The notes: generated by a model from the sequence alone, not told the origin. A stretch of 64,000 bases of DNA from Corynebacterium urinipleomorphum (GCF_900155535.1 NZ_LT706965.1:571393-635392); one strand, 5' to 3'; positions 1-10,359 are shown, counted from the stretch's first letter. A program made the numbers and translations.

Positions 1-95
1 TAACTCCTGCAACATGCGTCACAGACTTGAAACACTGCCGCTAAAGACAACCTGAGAGAATGCTTTTGAAGCTGGATAGGCCCTCACTTCGGCCC

Positions 96-124
96 TTGCA
101 GCCCCTAAACCTCGGCTGTAGAGT
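96..124 (+). promoter_or_regulatory. Putative sigma-70 promoter of the small secreted protein gene
   Basis: A -35-like TTGCAG (96-101) is followed after 17 bp by a -10-like TAGAGT (119-124). It lies 43 bp before the start codon at 167. Spacing is ideal for a housekeeping actinobacterial promoter; the -35 is a partial match. Prediction only. Confidence 0.45.
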
Positions 125-166
125 GATCCACGTCAATACGAGCTTCACTCCGAAAGGTCAGTCCCT

Positions 167-496
167 ATGAAGATCCGCAAGGGCCTCCTCGCCGCTGCTA
201 CTGCTGCAACCGTTTCCTTCTCCGGCGTTGTCGCCGCACCGGCATTCGCTGAGACGAATGCGTCGAACCCCACCGTCGCAACCGATGTTAACGGCCACCC
301 TTTGCCGGAAGGCTCTTCGGGCAAGCAGCTGTCCCAGAATGCGACTGACCTCTTCTACGCTTTCGACAAGGAGCAGAACCGGTACATCCTCTCCGCGACC
401 AAGATCGGTGGCTGGATCACCCTGTTCACGTCGATCCTCGGCGCTGTTACCGCCATCATCAACTTCGCCCAGAAGAACTTCAACATCAAGCGCTAG
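167..496 (+). CDS. Small secreted or membrane-anchored protein of unknown function
   Basis: The 109-residue product has a classical Sec signal peptide (basic start, hydrophobic core, AFA cleavage motif near residue 28). A polar middle follows, then a hydrophobic, glycine-containing helix at about residues 80-100 and a basic last few residues. After cleavage it would be about 80 residues, either exported or anchored by the C-terminal helix. I recognise no catalytic motif. It is monocistronic, with a promoter-like sequence upstream and a hairpin terminator just downstream. The size and layout recall the small cell-envelope proteins of corynebacteria, but I cannot assign it to a porin family. 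Confidence 0.75.
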   Translation: MKIRKGLLAAATAATVSFSGVVAAPAFAETNASNPTVATDVNGHPLPEGSSGKQLSQNATDLFYAFDKEQNRYILSATKIGGWITLFTSILGAVTAIINFAQKNFNIKR

Positions 497-524
497 GTTC
501 GCTTAGGGCTTTCAGCTCGCAAGT

Positions 525-557
525 AGCCGCCACGGTAATTGGCTGTGGCGGCTTTTT
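525..557 (+). terminator. Rho-independent terminator after the small secreted protein gene
   Basis: Perfect 9-bp stem AGCCGCCAC / GTGGCGGCT with an 11-nt loop, followed by TTTT. It lies 29 bp past the stop codon and also separates this gene from the convergent rel gene. Confidence 0.85.
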
Positions 558-685
558 GCATTCCTAAATCGGTTGCGGTGGATCTGGTTGACACAGCGGG
601 AAAACCGACCAGCGGAAATAGTGAAGTGGGAGCTGCGAAGTGTAAACGAGATCCACAGGGTTCCGGGGCTAGGCTGTCCCCGTTG

Positions 686-2962
686 TTAAGCCGTGACGCG
701 ATAGACGTCGAAGACGCCCTCGATGTTGCGGATCTGGTTCATGAGGGTCCCCAGCTGCTTGGTGTCGGACACTTGGAAGGTGAACCGGACGGTGGCAATG
801 TGGTCGTCATCGCAATGGTGGTTGAACGCGATGACGGGCAGCTTCTGATCGTTGAGGACGCGGGTGAGCTCCGCGAGCAGGCCCTGCTTGTCCAATGCTT
901 CGAGCTGCATGGTGGCCAGGGATGCGCCTTGGCGGGAACCGCTATTCCATTCGACCTGGATCAGGCGGGCGGATTCCTGTTTCAGCTTCTCAGCATTCGT
1001 GCAGTCCACACGGTGGACGGAGACTCCCCCGCCGCGGGTGACAAAGCCGAAGATCTCGTCGCCTGGGACGGGCTGGCAGCACCGGGCCAGTTTGGCCATG
1101 ACGTCGGGGGAACCTTCGACGAGGATGCCGGGGCCGTCGATACGCGAAGGCGTTTTGGTGAGCTCCGACATGGGCGTGCGCGCGGTGAGGGCGTCGACGG
1201 CGTCGTCCTCATCGCCGAACATTTCCACGAGCATGCCCACGACATGCTTTGCAGAGACCTGGCCGGAACCGATGGCTGTGTAGAGCGCGTCGACGCTCTC
1301 GTAATGCAGCTGGACGGCGACTTTATTCATTGAATCCGCCGTGAACAGGCGGTGCATCGGCAGACCGCCGCGCTGAACCTCAGCGGCGAGTGCATCGCGG
1401 CCAGCTTCAAGGTGCTCCTCACGTCGCTCCTTGGCAAACCACTGGCGGATCTTGGTCCGCGCACGGGGCGACACAACGAATTCCTGCCAATCGCGCGACG
1501 GGCCAGCATTGGTGTCCTTCGATGTGAATACCTCAACGCGGTCGCCGGACTTCAGTGTCGACTCGAGGGCGACGAGCTTCCCGTTGACCTTCGCGCCGAT
1601 ACAGCGGTGGCCCACCTCCGTGTGGACGGCGTAGGCGAAATCCACGGGCGTGGATCCCGCCGGCAAGTTGATCACATCGCCCTTTGGTGTGAAGCAGAAG
1701 ATTTGGGCAGACGTGAGATCATAACGCAGCGAGTCGAGGAACTCGTTCGGGTCCGCCGCTTCCTTCTGCCAGTCGAGCAACTGACGCATCCACGTCATCT
1801 GGTCCAGTTCCGCCTGATCGCCCTTGTGGGAGCCTTTCGTCTCCTTGTAGCGCCAGTGGGCGGCGACTCCGAACTCAGCGTTGTAGTGCATCTCGTGGGT
1901 GCGCACCTGGATCTCTAGCGGGCGGCCGGAGTTAGTCATCACCGTGGTGTGCAACGACTGGTAGACGCCGAAGCGCGGGTTGGAGATGTAATCCTTGAAC
2001 CGCCCCGGCATTGCCGAGTACAACGAGTGCACGACGCCGATAGCGGCATAACAATCACTGACATCGTCGACGAGAACGCGGATACCGACGAGATCGAAGA
2101 TCTCATTGAAGTCGCGTCCGCGCACCACCATCTTTTGGTAAATCGACCAGTAGTGCTTCGGCCGACCCATGACTTCGGCTTTGATCCCGTTGGATTTCAG
2201 CTCTGCCTGGATCTCGTTGGTGATCTCTTGCAGCGCACGGTCGCGCGACGGGGCGCGCTCGGCAACGAGGCGGACGATTTCCTCGTACTTCTTGGGGTAC
2301 AAGATGGCAAAGGCGAGGTCCTCAAGCTCCCATTTCACCGTCGCCATACCGAGGCGGTGAGCCAGCGGAGCGATGACTTCGAGGGTCTCGCGCGCCTTCT
2401 TCTGCTGCTTCTCAGGCGGCAGGAAGCGCATCGTGCGCATGTTGTGCAGACGGTCGGCGACCTTGATTACCAGCACGCGCGGGTCCTGGGACATGGCCAC
2501 GATCATCTTGCGGATCGTCTCCGCTTCAGCGGCGGCACCGAGAGCGACTTTGTCCAGCTTGGTCACGCCGTCGACGAGACGGGCCACCTCCGGCCCGAAA
2601 TCATTAGTGAGGTCTTCCAGCGAGTACTCGGTGTCCTCCACCGTGTCATGCAACAAAGCCGCCATGATCGTGGTGGTGTCCATGCCGATCTCGGCGCAGA
2701 TCGTGGCCACCGCCAACGGGTGAGTGATGTACGGGTCACCTGACTTACGCTGCACTCCCTCGTGGAGCCGCTCCGCAGTGTCGTAAGCGCGCGAGATCTC
2801 CTCAGCGTTCGCTTTCGGGTGGTACTTGCGGTGGATCGAGTACAGCGGCTCGATCACCGGGTTCGTTTTCGGCCGGCCACCGGTGAGTGACCGGGCGAGT
2901 CGGGCCGAAACACTGCGCATCGACGAACCCGAACGCCGTTGCGGTCTGTCTTGGGACGTCAT
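686..2962 (-). CDS. rel: Bifunctional (p)ppGpp synthetase/hydrolase
   Basis: The 758-residue protein has the full RSH layout. The N-terminal hydrolase domain keeps its HD pair (H105-D106 in LLHDTVEDT). The synthetase domain contains [13 protein letters not shown] and the RFKDYI...YQSLHTT segment. A TGS domain ([14 protein letters not shown]) and a C-terminal ACT-like domain complete it. It makes and degrades the stringent alarmone, as expected for the single long RSH of actinobacteria. ATG start. It is the last gene of a leftward run behind apt (28-bp gap), the order seen in other corynebacteria. Confidence 0.97.
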   Translation of the reverse strand: MTSQDRPQRRSGSSMRSVSARLARSLTGGRPKTNPVIEPLYSIHRKYHPKANAEEISRAYDTAERLHEGVQRKSGDPYITHPLAVATICAEIGMDTTTIMAALLHDTVEDTEYSLEDLTNDFGPEVARLVDGVTKLDKVALGAAAEAETIRKMIVAMSQDPRVLVIKVADRLHNMRTMRFLPPEKQQKKARETLEVIAPLAHRLGMATVKWELEDLAFAILYPKKYEEIVRLVAERAPSRDRALQEITNEIQAELKSNGIKAEVMGRPKHYWSIYQKMVVRGRDFNEIFDLVGIRVLVDDVSDCYAAIGVVHSLYSAMPGRFKDYISNPRFGVYQSLHTTVMTNSGRPLEIQVRTHEMHYNAEFGVAAHWRYKETKGSHKGDQAELDQMTWMRQLLDWQKEAADPNEFLDSLRYDLTSAQIFCFTPKGDVINLPAGSTPVDFAYAVHTEVGHRCIGAKVNGKLVALESTLKSGDRVEVFTSKDTNAGPSRDWQEFVVSPRARTKIRQWFAKERREEHLEAGRDALAAEVQRGGLPMHRLFTADSMNKVAVQLHYESVDALYTAIGSGQVSAKHVVGMLVEMFGDEDDAVDALTARTPMSELTKTPSRIDGPGILVEGSPDVMAKLARCCQPVPGDEIFGFVTRGGGVSVHRVDCTNAEKLKQESARLIQVEWNSGSRQGASLATMQLEALDKQGLLAELTRVLNDQKLPVIAFNHHCDDDHIATVRFTFQVSDTKQLGTLMNQIRNIEGVFDVYRVTA

Positions 2963-2990
2963 GCGCCCAGCTTAGGCCACACGGTCACCC

Positions 2991-3566
2991 CTACGCCGCA
3001 TCGCCGTCGCTTTGGTTGAGGACCACGAGCGGGATTCCGTCGAGGCGTTCGCGGCCACCAAGACCGGAAACTTCGAGGACCACGACACAGCCAGCAATCG
3101 TGCCGCCGGCCTGCTCAATGAGTGCGCGAGCGGCCATGAGGGTGCCACCGGTGGCCAGCACGTCATCCACGAGCACGACTCTCTTGCCTTCCAGGTTCAT
3201 GCCCTCAGCGGGGATCTCCAGAGCGGCGTCGCCGTACTCAAGCGAGTACTCTTGGCTGATCACCGGCGGCGGGAGCTTGCCCTTCTTGCGGATGGCCAGA
3301 ATGCCGAGACCCATGTCGTACGCGACTGCAGAGCCGAGCAGGAAGCCGCGGGCATCGAGCCCGCCAATCATGTCCGCGCCAAGGTTACGGGAGGCCTCGG
3401 CCATCTCGGAAATGACCACCTTGAGCGCCTCACCGTCAGCCAGCACGGGAGTCAAGTCCTCAAAAAGCACGCCCTTTTCCGGAAAGTCCTGCACGTACCG
3501 CATCCGAGCAGCCAACGCTTCGCGGGCAGTCCTGTACGTGGGTTGCGAGTTCTCAGGAGAAGTCAT
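2991..3566 (-). CDS. apt: Adenine phosphoribosyltransferase
   Basis: The 191-residue protein converts adenine and PRPP to AMP in purine salvage. The PRPP-binding loop is clear ([17 protein letters not shown]), as is the [10 protein letters not shown] segment typical of Apt. The length is normal for the family. Only 3 bp separate it from the lipoprotein gene upstream, so the two are probably co-transcribed and translationally coupled. rel follows after 28 bp; apt-rel adjacency is conserved in actinobacteria. Confidence 0.96.
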   Translation of the reverse strand: MTSPENSQPTYRTAREALAARMRYVQDFPEKGVLFEDLTPVLADGEALKVVISEMAEASRNLGADMIGGLDARGFLLGSAVAYDMGLGILAIRKKGKLPPPVISQEYSLEYGDAALEIPAEGMNLEGKRVVLVDDVLATGGTLMAARALIEQAGGTIAGCVVVLEVSGLGGRERLDGIPLVVLNQSDGDAA

Positions 3567-3569
3567 GGG

Positions 3570-5330
3570 CTATTCGCCGTCCTTTTGTTCCGGTGTGGGT
3601 TCCAGACCGGGAACGTGCCAGCGGTCCATGTTCCAGCCGATCCCGACAGGGCCAGTGTAGACCACCACATTCTTGATGCTGTTGTCCACGATGAAGGTGC
3701 GCGGTTGCGGCGACAGCGGAATCGACGGCACTTCATCCCAGAGGCGTTTTTCCTCCGCGCGCAAGCTTTGCAGCTCCTCGGAACGGGACGTCGCAGTCTC
3801 GTATTCCATCATGGGGTCCACAGACCCGAGGAATGCGTCGATCTTGCCTCCCCGGTCCATCTCACCCTGGTCGTTGTACCCCGGTTCCTCGGTGAGGAGG
3901 TCGCCTCGTGTCTTTCCGTTGCCCGTCACGTCCGTGACGGTGATACCAGCGGGCTCGCAGGACTTCCTGATCGCTTCAACCATGGCCGCCAAGCGCTTAC
4001 TAGGCACCGGGTAGCCGATGTGAAGCTCGAGGCCCTCCGCAACCCGGGCACTTTCGATATCGACGTTGAGGTGCGGGTTCGCTATATCTTCGAGTCGACG
4101 CGACATCGGATCGTTCTGCGTGAGCACGTGAACAGGGGACGGAGGGAGCTCAATGCCAGCTTCGCTTGACGACGCCGCCGCTACTCCTCGAATATCCACG
4201 CACTTCGCTAGAGCTTGCCGGTTTTCGTGGTACGCCCATGGACCCGCAGAGGCGAAGATGAGTGTGTCCGTCATCTCTCCGATGACGGTTTGAAGTTCTT
4301 GGTGGCTCTCCGGGGCCTCGGGGTTAGCAGTCTCGGACGACGGTGACTCGCCTGCCTCGCTCGCCTCGGATGCGTCGGCATCTTTGCCGTCTTTACCGGT
4401 GCGGACATCGTCGGCGTTAGCTCCGTCATCCGGTTCGGGTGATGCCTTGAACCACTCAGGGTTGTGGTTGTCCAGGTCGCCCACCATCAAGGCGCCAGCT
4501 GCTTGGAGCTCTGCCGAGTCCTTGGATGACGGCCACACCACGATTTTGGACACCTCGGGGGCGTCGCCGTAGTACGTGTCGTTAGCGACAAGAACGACCT
4601 CGCCCTCTTCGCCGACCGACTCAATCTTGTATGGCCCGTAGGAGACTTGGAGCTCGGGGTCGAATTTGTTCAGGGCGAACCCGAACCGCCACACCTCCGC
4701 CGTGCGGCCAAGCAAGTCGGGATCTCTCGCTTCCAGTCCACGTGTAAGGTCAGCGGTATCCATACCAAGGCGTTTCGCGATGGCGTGTGCGGGAAGCACC
4801 GTTCCGGCGCTGAACAGCTCGCGCCAGCGCCCGCCCTTACCCTGCTGGTACACCACCGTGAACTGCTTCGAACCCGGAGTGCAGTCCACGCGCTCCACCT
4901 GCTGCATCTGTGGCATGTGGGAAGAGAAAATGTCCGGGTTGGAACCAGCAGCGAATGCGAGAGCGTAGTCGTCGCATGTCACGGGAACTCCATCCGAGAA
5001 CACGGCTTGATCAGAGAGGGTGTAGATCACCTGCCGCTGGGGAGCTGGGAGCACCTGCGTTGAAACGAGGTCCGTGTTGGGAATACGCTGGCCCGACGGA
5101 CCGGGGATGAAAGCGCCCGGGAAGATGCGCCCTGAAAGGCGTTGCATCTTCAACGATTCACCGATTTTCGTGCCGGCGTTCGTGGTCACCAATGGAACCG
5201 TGAGCTGGTAGCCGAAATAATCCATTGCGCTCGACTGCTTCGGTTCAGGATTCGAACCGGAGCATCCTGCCATGAAGGTCGCCAACGCGGTGATAACCGC
5301 GGCGACCTGCACCAGGTGCTTGCGTCTCAC
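3570..5330 (-). CDS. Solute-binding lipoprotein, SBP family 5 (peptide/nickel ABC type)
   Basis: The 586-residue protein begins with a lipoprotein signal; the lipobox FMAGC places the lipidated Cys at residue 23. The body resembles extracellular binding proteins of oligopeptide ABC transporters (YTLSDQAVFSDGVPVTCDD and the C-terminal EEKRLWDEVPSIPL). No permease or ATPase gene is adjacent. Roughly residues 297-343 are a low-complexity stretch rich in Asp, Glu, Ser and Ala, probably a flexible surface loop inserted into the fold. GTG start preceded by GAGGAAA. Between secF and apt, this orphan binding protein is a known actinobacterial arrangement of unclear ligand. Confidence 0.85.
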   Translation of the reverse strand: MRRKHLVQVAAVITALATFMAGCSGSNPEPKQSSAMDYFGYQLTVPLVTTNAGTKIGESLKMQRLSGRIFPGAFIPGPSGQRIPNTDLVSTQVLPAPQRQVIYTLSDQAVFSDGVPVTCDDYALAFAAGSNPDIFSSHMPQMQQVERVDCTPGSKQFTVVYQQGKGGRWRELFSAGTVLPAHAIAKRLGMDTADLTRGLEARDPDLLGRTAEVWRFGFALNKFDPELQVSYGPYKIESVGEEGEVVLVANDTYYGDAPEVSKIVVWPSSKDSAELQAAGALMVGDLDNHNPEWFKASPEPDDGANADDVRTGKDGKDADASEASEAGESPSSETANPEAPESHQELQTVIGEMTDTLIFASAGPWAYHENRQALAKCVDIRGVAAASSSEAGIELPPSPVHVLTQNDPMSRRLEDIANPHLNVDIESARVAEGLELHIGYPVPSKRLAAMVEAIRKSCEPAGITVTDVTGNGKTRGDLLTEEPGYNDQGEMDRGGKIDAFLGSVDPMMEYETATSRSEELQSLRAEEKRLWDEVPSIPLSPQPRTFIVDNSIKNVVVYTGPVGIGWNMDRWHVPGLEPTPEQKDGE

Positions 5331-5377
5331 AGTGGTTTCCTCTCCCCTTCTCTTCCCGTACTCGTGCTGGATGATCG

Positions 5378-6613
5378 CTAGCTCTGGTTCGGACGCCAGG
5401 TCGCAGCCGACTGACGGGCCGGCTCCGCAATCGGGGCCTCAGTCCTGTGCAGCGGAGATGCCACGGTCCGCTTTGCACCGGTCGCCGGGGCGGCTTCGCT
5501 ACCGGAGCCGTCGATAAGCGAGCCCTCTTCCTTGCCCGCACGGTATGCGGCGACCAACTTGTTGTGCTCTTTGTACTTGCTCTGAGCGTTAGTGAGCGTG
5601 ACCAGCAGCGACGTTGCCAGAAGGAGTGAGGAAATGACACCTTCAACAACACCGATCAGCTGAATCAGTGCGAGGTCTTGGAGAGTACCCACGCCGAGCA
5701 GCCACACGGCCACGATCATCAAAGCAATGATCGGCAGAGCGGAAATCACCGACGTGGAAATGGAGCGCATCAACGTCTCGTTGACCGCAAGGTTGGTTTC
5801 TTCAGCGTACGTGGAACGGCGGGAATCCAGAACTCCTTCGGTGTTCTCCTTCACCTTGTCGAAGACGATGACGGTGTCGTAGAGCGAGAACGTCAACACA
5901 GTCAACAGACCGATAATCATTGCCGGAGTGACCTCGAGCCCGAAGAGAGCGTAAATGCCGAGGATGACCACACCGTCAAAGAGCAGAGCCACCATCGCAG
6001 CGATGGCCATGTTGCGCTGCAAACGAAGCGCAACATACACGGAAGCTGCCACGAGGAAGATCAACATCGACAACAGCATGCGGTTTGTAATCGTCGAACC
6101 CCAGGATTCGGACACTGTGGAATCACCGATGGCATCCGGGGAGGGCTCGCCCGAAGCGTCGAGCGGCTTGTACTCGTTGTAGATAGCTTCGCGCGCGCTG
6201 TCGATCTGTTCCTGGCTCAGGTGCTCGGAATTGATCTCCAAGGTGCGGGAATCACCTGCACCCACGATTTGGGTCAGTTCCGGAGTGATGCCGGTCGCGT
6301 CGACGAAAGTCTCCTCGACCTGCTCGGCGACGAGCTCTCCAGCGGGCATGGTCATCTTGGTGCCGCCTTCGAAGTCGATGCCCAAGTTGAAGCCACGGAT
6401 CAGCATCGCCGCCGCAGAAATGACGACCAAGACGACCGCAATGATGTACCAGAGCTTGCTTCTGCCGATGAAGTCGATTGCCCCTGTGCCTTCGTAGAGG
6501 CGCTCAATGCCTTTCGAGTGTGCAGCCTTTTCCTGCTCAGATACGGATGTTGTGGAGGCATCCGCGCCGTTGTGCGCCGGCGTGGGGGTCCCGGCGTTCA
6601 GTGAGGTGCTCAT
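5378..6613 (-). CDS. secF: Protein translocase subunit SecF
   Basis: The 411-residue membrane protein has one N-terminal helix (IIAVVLVVISAAAMLI), the signature FDFEGGT-like GIDFEGGTKM at the start of the periplasmic domain, and five more helices including SLYDTVIVFDKVKEN. It works with SecD and YajC on the outer side of SecYEG to drive late steps of export with the proton gradient. The N-terminal and C-terminal cytoplasmic tails (Ala/Pro/Ser-rich) are longer than in E. coli, as in other actinobacteria. ATG start, GGAG upstream; it starts 2 bp after the secD stop. Confidence 0.97.
   Translation of the reverse strand: MSTSLNAGTPTPAHNGADASTTSVSEQEKAAHSKGIERLYEGTGAIDFIGRSKLWYIIAVVLVVISAAAMLIRGFNLGIDFEGGTKMTMPAGELVAEQVEETFVDATGITPELTQIVGAGDSRTLEINSEHLSQEQIDSAREAIYNEYKPLDASGEPSPDAIGDSTVSESWGSTITNRMLLSMLIFLVAASVYVALRLQRNMAIAAMVALLFDGVVILGIYALFGLEVTPAMIIGLLTVLTFSLYDTVIVFDKVKENTEGVLDSRRSTYAEETNLAVNETLMRSISTSVISALPIIALMIVAVWLLGVGTLQDLALIQLIGVVEGVISSLLLATSLLVTLTNAQSKYKEHNKLVAAYRAGKEEGSLIDGSGSEAAPATGAKRTVASPLHRTEAPIAEPARQSAATWRPNQS
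5509..5520 (+). repeat. Dispersed 12-mer CGTCGATAAGCG, copy 1
   Basis: Exact copy. On the complementary strand it encodes Leu-Ile-Asp (CTT ATC GAC) in the SecF C-terminal tail, a poorly constrained region. Confidence 0.9.
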
Positions 6614-6615
6614 TG

Positions 6616-8643
6616 TTATTTCTCCTCTTCCCTGGTTGCCGTGGGCTCAGTGCCATTAGCGCCGTCATTGAGCGGGGTGGCGTTGATCTGATCCGACGCG
6701 AGTGTCGGCGTGGCGGTGGCAGCCGCTTCAGGCTCAGCCGTCGCAGAACGTTCGGCCTCTGTTGCAGCCACACCGGATCGTTTCACGGGTCGGGCTGGCA
6801 CGGCCTTGGAACGGCCAGCTTCAAACGCCTTGGACATGCCGTTGACCGACGGTTTAGACCAGAACTTGCTGCGCGATGCCAAGATCATCAGCGGTGCAGT
6901 GACAAGGAAGGTGACCACGAGGTCGAACACCGTGGTCAAGCCCATGGTGAAGGCGAAGCCCTTGACCTCGCCGACAGCGAGGAAGTAGATCACCACGGCA
7001 CCGATGAGCGTGACCATATTTCCTGTGACGATCGTTTCCTTCGCACGATCCCAGCCGTTCAGCGTCGCAGACCGGAAGGTTCTGCCACGGCGCACCTCGT
7101 CCTTGATCCTCTCGTAAAGCACCACGAAGGAGTCGGCGGTGGTACCGATACCGATGATCAGGCCCGCGACACCCGACAGGTCGAGCGTGTAACCGATCCA
7201 GCGGCCAAGCAGCACCAGTGCTCCGTACACCAAAAGACCGGCAGCGAACAGAGTGAACAAGGAGATGAGGCCGTAGAGGCGGTAGTACACGAAGACGAAG
7301 ATGGCCACGAGTGCCAGACCGACCAGGCCAGCGATGACACCAGCCTTCAAGGAGGCAATACCTAGCGACGGCGGGACCGTCAGCGCAGTGCCACCGGGCT
7401 CGCCGTTCTCACCTGCGAAGGACAACGGCAGAGCGCCATAACGCAGGTTGTTGGCTAGGTTCTCCGCTTCTTCCTGGGTGAATTGGCCCGTGATCGAGGT
7501 AGCAGAACCCACCGGGGTCGGCGACTGGATCTGCGGTGCGGAAATCACCTGGGAGTCCAGGGTGATGGCGATCTGCTGCTGGAGCATCGCCGCCGTCAGC
7601 GCCGCCCACGTGGACGAACCGTTGTGCTCGCCATCCTGCTTGAAAGCGAAGTTGATCTCCATCTGACCGGTCTGCGAGTTGAAGCCACCGGTAATCGGAC
7701 GGTCCGTGTCAATCTGGCTACCCGTCAAACGCGGACCATTGGGGTCCTCAACGCCGTCCAGCAGGGGCACCGGATCGAGCAACATGGGCTGACCGGAATT
7801 CGAGTCGCATGCCACGAGCGGGCGTGCTGGATCGTCGGTACCTGCCAGCGGGTCGACCGGCGCCGGGCTCTCCCCATCCGCCGACGTGCACTTCATCAAC
7901 CACGATGCAGCCTGCAGCTTCGTCGGATCGTCGGACTGGCGGTCCTCCCGCAGCATCGCTGTCGCCTCCTGGCGCAGATCCGATGCCTCGAGGCTATTCT
8001 CCGGTTCCGGCTTCGGCTCAGCGGTGATCTCGGGAGCTTCGATCGGCTGAACGTTCGTCGCCGTTTGCCCTTCCGCTCCCTGCTCCTCTTGAGCTTTGTT
8101 CAAAGCCTCAACCTGCTGGTTGAACGTGTCAGCGAACTGCTGCATCGTTCCCTGCGCGTCTTCCTTGGTAATCACGCGGTATTCAACCCACCGGTTCGCC
8201 ATGTCCTGCATCACTTGCGGGAAGGACACGACATCAGCCTGCTGGTTCGGTTGTGCCACGGGGCGGAACATCAGCTGGGATGTCTGGCCGATATTCCGCA
8301 CGTCGGCAGAATCCTCACCCGACACAGTGATAACCAGCGTGTTTCCGTCTACGACCACGGAAGCGTCCGAGACACCCATGCCGTTGACGCGGTTCTCCAG
8401 AATCGTGCGCGCCTGGTCCAACTGTTCCTTCGTCGGCTCTTCGCCTTGAGGGACGAGTGTGACGCGGGTGCCGCCCTGGAGGTCAATGCCCAATTTGGGC
8501 GACGCTTCACGGTTCCCAGTGAGGAACACGAGGGCGTAAGTGGCCACCAAAATGAGTGCGAACAGCGCTAGCGCCCGTTTGGGCCACGCTCGCTTCGATC
8601 CTCCCTCGCGGGCCGATCGCCTGCCTGATGTCTTCGAAGTCAC
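6616..8643 (-). CDS. secD: Protein translocase subunit SecD
   Basis: The 675-residue protein has an N-terminal helix, the LGIDLQGGTRVTL motif of the first periplasmic domain, and a C-terminal block of helices with GLIIGIGTTADSFVVLYERIKDE. It forms the SecDF motor with the gene downstream. Two features are longer than in E. coli: a Glu/Pro/Ala-rich insert around residues 190-230 in the periplasmic domain, and a cytoplasmic tail of about 75 residues ending in Thr/Glu. GTG start. It belongs to the yajC-secD-secF cluster, but a 256-bp gap with a hairpin separates it from yajC. Confidence 0.97.
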   Translation of the reverse strand: MTSKTSGRRSAREGGSKRAWPKRALALFALILVATYALVFLTGNREASPKLGIDLQGGTRVTLVPQGEEPTKEQLDQARTILENRVNGMGVSDASVVVDGNTLVITVSGEDSADVRNIGQTSQLMFRPVAQPNQQADVVSFPQVMQDMANRWVEYRVITKEDAQGTMQQFADTFNQQVEALNKAQEEQGAEGQTATNVQPIEAPEITAEPKPEPENSLEASDLRQEATAMLREDRQSDDPTKLQAASWLMKCTSADGESPAPVDPLAGTDDPARPLVACDSNSGQPMLLDPVPLLDGVEDPNGPRLTGSQIDTDRPITGGFNSQTGQMEINFAFKQDGEHNGSSTWAALTAAMLQQQIAITLDSQVISAPQIQSPTPVGSATSITGQFTQEEAENLANNLRYGALPLSFAGENGEPGGTALTVPPSLGIASLKAGVIAGLVGLALVAIFVFVYYRLYGLISLFTLFAAGLLVYGALVLLGRWIGYTLDLSGVAGLIIGIGTTADSFVVLYERIKDEVRRGRTFRSATLNGWDRAKETIVTGNMVTLIGAVVIYFLAVGEVKGFAFTMGLTTVFDLVVTFLVTAPLMILASRSKFWSKPSVNGMSKAFEAGRSKAVPARPVKRSGVAATEAERSATAEPEAAATATPTLASDQINATPLNDGANGTEPTATREEEK

Positions 8644-8899
8644 GTACGTGTTCTCCTATAAACCTGCTCTATCCACCTCAGGCGGCTGGTTGCCCGCGGT
8701 CGCGGCTTTACGTCCGGGACTTCCCGTACAAGGTGGTTCTGCCGTTTTCTTGTCCCGCCCGGTTAAGACCGGCATAGGCATGCCAGTTCCAGGCCGGGAA
8801 AGGTCCAAAAAGTGATCGTACGTCATGTACCGGACAATGATTAAGCCCGGCGTGCGTTTTTCTCGGCACGTCGGGCTATCTCGATTTATCTAAGCTGTT
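8644..8899. other. yajC-secD intergenic region
   Basis: A 256-bp gap without a plausible gene. It holds the hairpin at 8844-8877 and must contain the secD promoter, which I could not pin down. Confidence 0.5.
8844..8877 (-). terminator. Hairpin downstream of yajC
   Basis: 12-bp stem AGCCCGGCGTGC / GCACGTCGGGCT with one G-T pair and a 10-nt loop. It starts about 22 bp past the yajC stop. The T-run is poor, so it may attenuate transcription into secD rather than end it. Confidence 0.5.
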
Positions 8900-9238
8900 C
8901 TAACGCGGTTCTTCGGCGATGCCCTCGCCCGTGTCGCCGAGCGTGCTGCCCTGCTGGTTCTCGTCGGTGCTCACCGCCGGTGCATCCTCAAGAACCTTGT
9001 ACACGCCCTCTCGCTCCATCGTGGCCACCAGCCCCGGAGCCAGTTCGATGTCAACGGTGGTTTCTCCCGCAGCGACAATCTCGCCGTGGAAGCCCGACAC
9101 GGTGATAATCCGGTCACCCGGCTTTGCCGCCGCTTGGACCGCGCGTGCCTTTTCCACCCGCTTCCGGTTCGTGCGCGACAACAATAGGCCCGGCAGCGCG
9201 AACAGAACAAAAACGAGGAGTAACAGTAAGTATTCCAT
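8900..9238 (-). CDS. yajC: Preprotein translocase subunit YajC
   Basis: A small protein with one N-terminal helix (MEYLLLLLVFVLFALPGL) and the YajC core RPGDRIITVSGFHGEIV-like segment (KPGDRIITVSGFHGEIV). It is an accessory of SecDF. I chose the ATG at 9238 because YajC proteins normally start directly before the helix. An in-frame GTG at 9256 would add six residues. It lies 44 bp after ruvB, linking the recombination and secretion clusters as in other actinobacteria. Confidence 0.9.
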   Translation of the reverse strand: MEYLLLLLVFVLFALPGLLLSRTNRKRVEKARAVQAAAKPGDRIITVSGFHGEIVAAGETTVDIELAPGLVATMEREGVYKVLEDAPAVSTDENQQGSTLGDTGEGIAEEPR

Positions 9239-9282
9239 GGTGAACCATTGTGGCACACCACCGCGGCGGCCCTAGTTAGGCA

Positions 9283-10359
9283 TCAGTAAAGGTGCAGCTG
9301 TCCTGGTGCCTCGGGCGGAGGTGTCATTCCGAGGTGGTGCCACGCAGCGGCTGTAGCAACACGGCCGCGACCCGTCCGAGCCATCAGGCCCGCGCGCACA
9401 AGGTACGGTTCGCAAACTTCCTCGACGGTGGAGGGTTCCTCCCCCACCGCGATGGCCAAGGTGGACACACCGACGGGGCCACCCCCGTGGCTTCGGATCA
9501 GCGTGTCCAACACAGCGCGGTCGAGTCGATCCAACCCGAGCTCGTCGACATCGAACACATCGAGTGCCCGCTGCGCGGCCTCCACCGTGACCGTCCCATC
9601 GCCGTTCACTTCAGCCCAGTCGCGCACGCGGCGGAGCAAACGGTTGGCAATGCGCGGCGTCCCGCGCGAGCGTGAACCGATTTCCACGGCGGCATCGTGG
9701 TCGATCTCAACACCGAGAATCGACGCCGCACGCGTGATCACGTGGGTGAGGTCCTCGACATCGTAGAACTCCATCTGAGCTGTGAAGCCGAAACGGTCGC
9801 GCAGGGGGCCCGTAAGCATGCCCGCGCGGGTGGTTGCACCGACCAAGGTGAACGGTGGAATCTCAAGTGGAATGGACGTCGCACCAGGACCTTTACCAAC
9901 GATCACGTCGATGCGGAAATCCTCCATAGCCATGTACAGCATTTCTTCGGCGGGACGCGCAATGCGGTGGATCTCATCAATGAAGAGGACGTCGCCTTCC
10001 ATGAGGTTCGACAGCATTGCCGCCAGATCGCCGGCACGCTCGAGGGCAGGGCCGGATGTCATGCGTAACGACGTCCCGAGTTCCTGCGCCACGATCATCG
10101 CCATCGTGGTCTTGCCCAGCCCCGGAGGCCCCGAAAGCAGAATGTGGTCGGGAGTGACGTTGCGCTTTTTGGCACCGGTGAGGACGAGACCTAATTGCTC
10201 GCGCACCTTCGGCTGACCGATGAACTCGTCGATCGACTTGGGTCGCAGAGATTTCTCGTAATCCTGCTCTCCGGTCTGCTCGTTCGCGTCCACCGGGGAA
10301 TTCAATTGCCGGGCGAGGTCCGGTGGCAGTTCGAACTCCGTCTTCTCCACATCAGACAT
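9283..10359 (-). CDS. ruvB: Holliday junction branch-migration ATPase RuvB
   Basis: The 358-residue AAA+ protein shows Walker A ([11 protein letters not shown]), Walker B (LFIDEIHRI), sensor 1 (GATTRAG) and the C-terminal winged helix with the RTGRGRVAT segment. RuvB hexamers pump DNA through the RuvA-bound Holliday junction. Length is typical. It is the third gene of ruvC-ruvA-ruvB, 36 bp after ruvA. Confidence 0.98.
   Translation of the reverse strand: MSDVEKTEFELPPDLARQLNSPVDANEQTGEQDYEKSLRPKSIDEFIGQPKVREQLGLVLTGAKKRNVTPDHILLSGPPGLGKTTMAMIVAQELGTSLRMTSGPALERAGDLAAMLSNLMEGDVLFIDEIHRIARPAEEMLYMAMEDFRIDVIVGKGPGATSIPLEIPPFTLVGATTRAGMLTGPLRDRFGFTAQMEFYDVEDLTHVITRAASILGVEIDHDAAVEIGSRSRGTPRIANRLLRRVRDWAEVNGDGTVTVEAAQRALDVFDVDELGLDRLDRAVLDTLIRSHGGGPVGVSTLAIAVGEEPSTVEEVCEPYLVRAGLMARTGRGRVATAAAWHHLGMTPPPEAPGQLHLY

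Noticed and set aside
539..1333. Long plus-strand open frame of 264 codons opposite rel
   Set aside because: It lies wholly antisense to the well-supported rel gene; long antisense frames are common in GC-rich DNA, and its composition is typical of a shadow frame.
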